64,000 nucleotides of DNA, taken from contig NZ_CP102277.1 in the NCBI RefSeq assembly GCF_025149785.1, positions 868,001 through 932,000 on the forward strand, written 5' to 3'. The stretch's first letter is position 1, and the number at the start of each line of letters is the position of its first letter. Made by a program: the position numbers and the translations under genes. Of the stretch, positions 63,192 through 64,000 are shown piece by piece. Under the pieces are notes generated by a model. The model did not search any database. It saw nothing but the letters and a program-made list of their open reading frames with translations, and was not told the origin of the DNA. The DNA is from Coprococcus comes ATCC 27758 (GTDB lineage: Bacteria > Bacillota > Clostridia > Lachnospirales > Lachnospiraceae).

Positions 63192-64000
63192 GTGAGAGAT
63201 TCTTATGGACGAACAATTGAATATATGAGAATTTCAATCACAGACCGCTGTAATCTGCGATGCAGGTACTGCATGCCGGATGGCGCAAAGTGGATTCCTA
63301 TGTCAGAAATCCTGACTTATGAGGAGATTGAACGAATCTGCAGGGAGGCTGTCCGGATCGGGATTACCAGGTTTAAGATTACCGGAGGGGAGCCTCTGGT
63401 CAGAAAAGGATGCGCAGATCTGATCCGGATGATCCGGCAGATTCCGGGCACAGAAGAAGTAACAATGACGACAAATGGGGTTCTTCTGGGTGAGAATCTG
63501 GAAGATCTTCTTGCAGCGGGGCTGGATGCGGTGAATATCAGTCTGGATACACTGATTCCGGAAAAATATCAGGAGATTACCGGGGCAGATGAACTGGAAA
63601 GAGTCAGAAAATCCATTTTCATGGCAGAAAAAAGCGAGATCCGGGTAAAAATCAACACGGTCCTGCAAAAAGGAGTCAATGATGAGGAATGGAAAAGTCT
63701 GGCAGAGTTGGCGAAAAAGAACAAGCTGGATGTCCGTTTTATTGAATTGATGCCGATTGGACAGGGAAGAGCAGAGAATGGCATTTCCGGTGCCTGGGTG
63801 CTTGGAAAACTGAAAGAAGCTTATGGGATAGAAGGAGAGTTTTATCCGTTAGAGGGACGATTTGGGAACGGACCTGCTGTGTATTATCAACTGCCTGGTT
63901 TTCAGGGGAAAATCGGTCTGATCAGTGCATTGCATGGAAAATTCTGTGACAGATGTAACCGGATCCGGATGACATCAACCGGAAAGTTAAAAGCGTGTCT
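63192..64000 (+). CDS. moaA: GTP 3',8-cyclase MoaA (3' end cut by window)
   Basis: The frame is open from 63180 to the last base. GTG 63192 gives RDSYGRTIEYMRISITDRCN, the usual family start; ATG 63180, four codons earlier, is an alternative. The N-terminal radical SAM motif is CNLRCRYC (in DRCNLRCRYCMPDG), then TGGEPLVR (about 67) and SLDTL. The second cluster region FCDRCNRIRMTSTGKLKACL is at the edge of the window. About 269 of roughly 320 residues are visible. It makes the cyclic precursor of molybdopterin from GTP with MoaC. It follows the XdhC-type gene by 18 bases. Confidence 0.92.
   Translation, partial: MRDSYGRTIEYMRISITDRCNLRCRYCMPDGAKWIPMSEILTYEEIERICREAVRIGITRFKITGGEPLVRKGCADLIRMIRQIPGTEEVTMTTNGVLLGENLEDLLAAGLDAVNISLDTLIPEKYQEITGADELERVRKSIFMAEKSEIRVKINTVLQKGVNDEEWKSLAELAKKNKLDVRFIELMPIGQGRAENGISGAWVLGKLKEAYGIEGEFYPLEGRFGNGPAVYYQLPGFQGKIGLISALHGKFCDRCNRIRMTSTGKLKAC

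Noticed and set aside
1-64000. rRNA, tRNA, prophage, intact insertion sequence
   Set aside because: Scanning the gaps between genes by eye showed no cloverleaf with a GTTCGA-type arm, no rRNA-like stretch and no complete transposase gene. A short structured RNA could still have been missed.

Overview
The window looks like a chromosomal segment of a spore-forming, butyrate-producing anaerobic Firmicute of the Lachnospiraceae type (Coprococcus/Dorea-like). This is inferred from gene content, not from a marker gene. The evidence is a complete thl-crt-hbd-bcd-etfB-etfA butyryl-CoA operon with a phosphate butyryltransferase/butyrate kinase pair, pyruvate formate-lyase with its activase, sporulation genes (spoIIGA, sigE, sigG), a Firmicute division/cell-wall cluster with mraZ, strong AGGAGG ribosome sites, and many consensus TTGACA/TATAAT promoters. 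The ptb-buk pair favours a Coprococcus-like lineage over butyrate producers that finish with CoA-transferase.

Layout. 1-6 kb: the end of a CitMHS-type citrate transporter, a broken Rpn-type nuclease remnant, an Asp/Tyr-rich membrane protein, and a two-gene unit of alpha/beta-hydrolase plus an HxxxD acyltransferase fused to a membrane domain. 6-7.4 kb: three tandem paralogous XRE regulators, of which one is intact, one has an in-frame stop, and one has a 1-base deletion plus a nonsense codon. 7.6-10.7 kb: a repeat-rich wall-anchored surface protein with three nearly identical 291-base repeats, and a small FIVAR-like membrane protein. 10.7-17 kb (minus strand): Xaa-Pro peptidase, pflA, pflB and a SulP transporter. 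17-27 kb: the butyrate region, made of a stand-alone thiolase, a 161-base long inverted repeat, buk and ptb on the minus strand, and the divergent second thiolase-crt-hbd-bcd-etfB-etfA operon.

27-30 kb: a SEDS glycosyltransferase, a DegV protein and a small membrane protein. 30-41 kb: the mraZ-rsmH-ftsL-pbp-pbp-mraY-murD-ftsW-ftsQ-ftsZ cluster. It has an array of AAGTGG MraZ boxes at about 10-base spacing, and a terminator-like hairpin touching the start of the second PBP gene. It lacks murE, murF, murG and ftsA. 41-46 kb: spoIIGA-sigE convergent to ftsZ with Spo0A-like boxes upstream, a beta-CASP metallo-beta-lactamase protein, and sigG in the opposite orientation. 46-55 kb: housekeeping genes (HAD phosphatase, pth, mfd, a PrsA-like foldase lipoprotein, a PHP phosphoesterase) and membrane proteins. 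55-64 kb: a GlgX-type debranching enzyme, a second wall-anchored protein (NlpC/P60-like plus Cna-B/SpaA-like plus ester-bond-type domain), threonine synthase, and the start of a molybdenum-cofactor region (an unusual XdhC-type protein, then moaA running off the end).

How it works together. PflBA makes acetyl-CoA and formate. The thiolases condense acetyl-CoA, Hbd/Crt/Bcd-Etf reduce it to butyryl-CoA, and Ptb/Buk turn that into butyrate and ATP. The cell-wall and sporulation genes form the second theme. No rRNA, tRNA, CRISPR array, prophage or intact insertion sequence was seen. The best candidates for undescribed biology are the 161-base hairpin element, the decaying XRE array beside a repeat-expanding surface protein, the hydrolase/acyltransferase-membrane module, the attenuator-like hairpin between the two PBP genes, and the rearranged XdhC protein.
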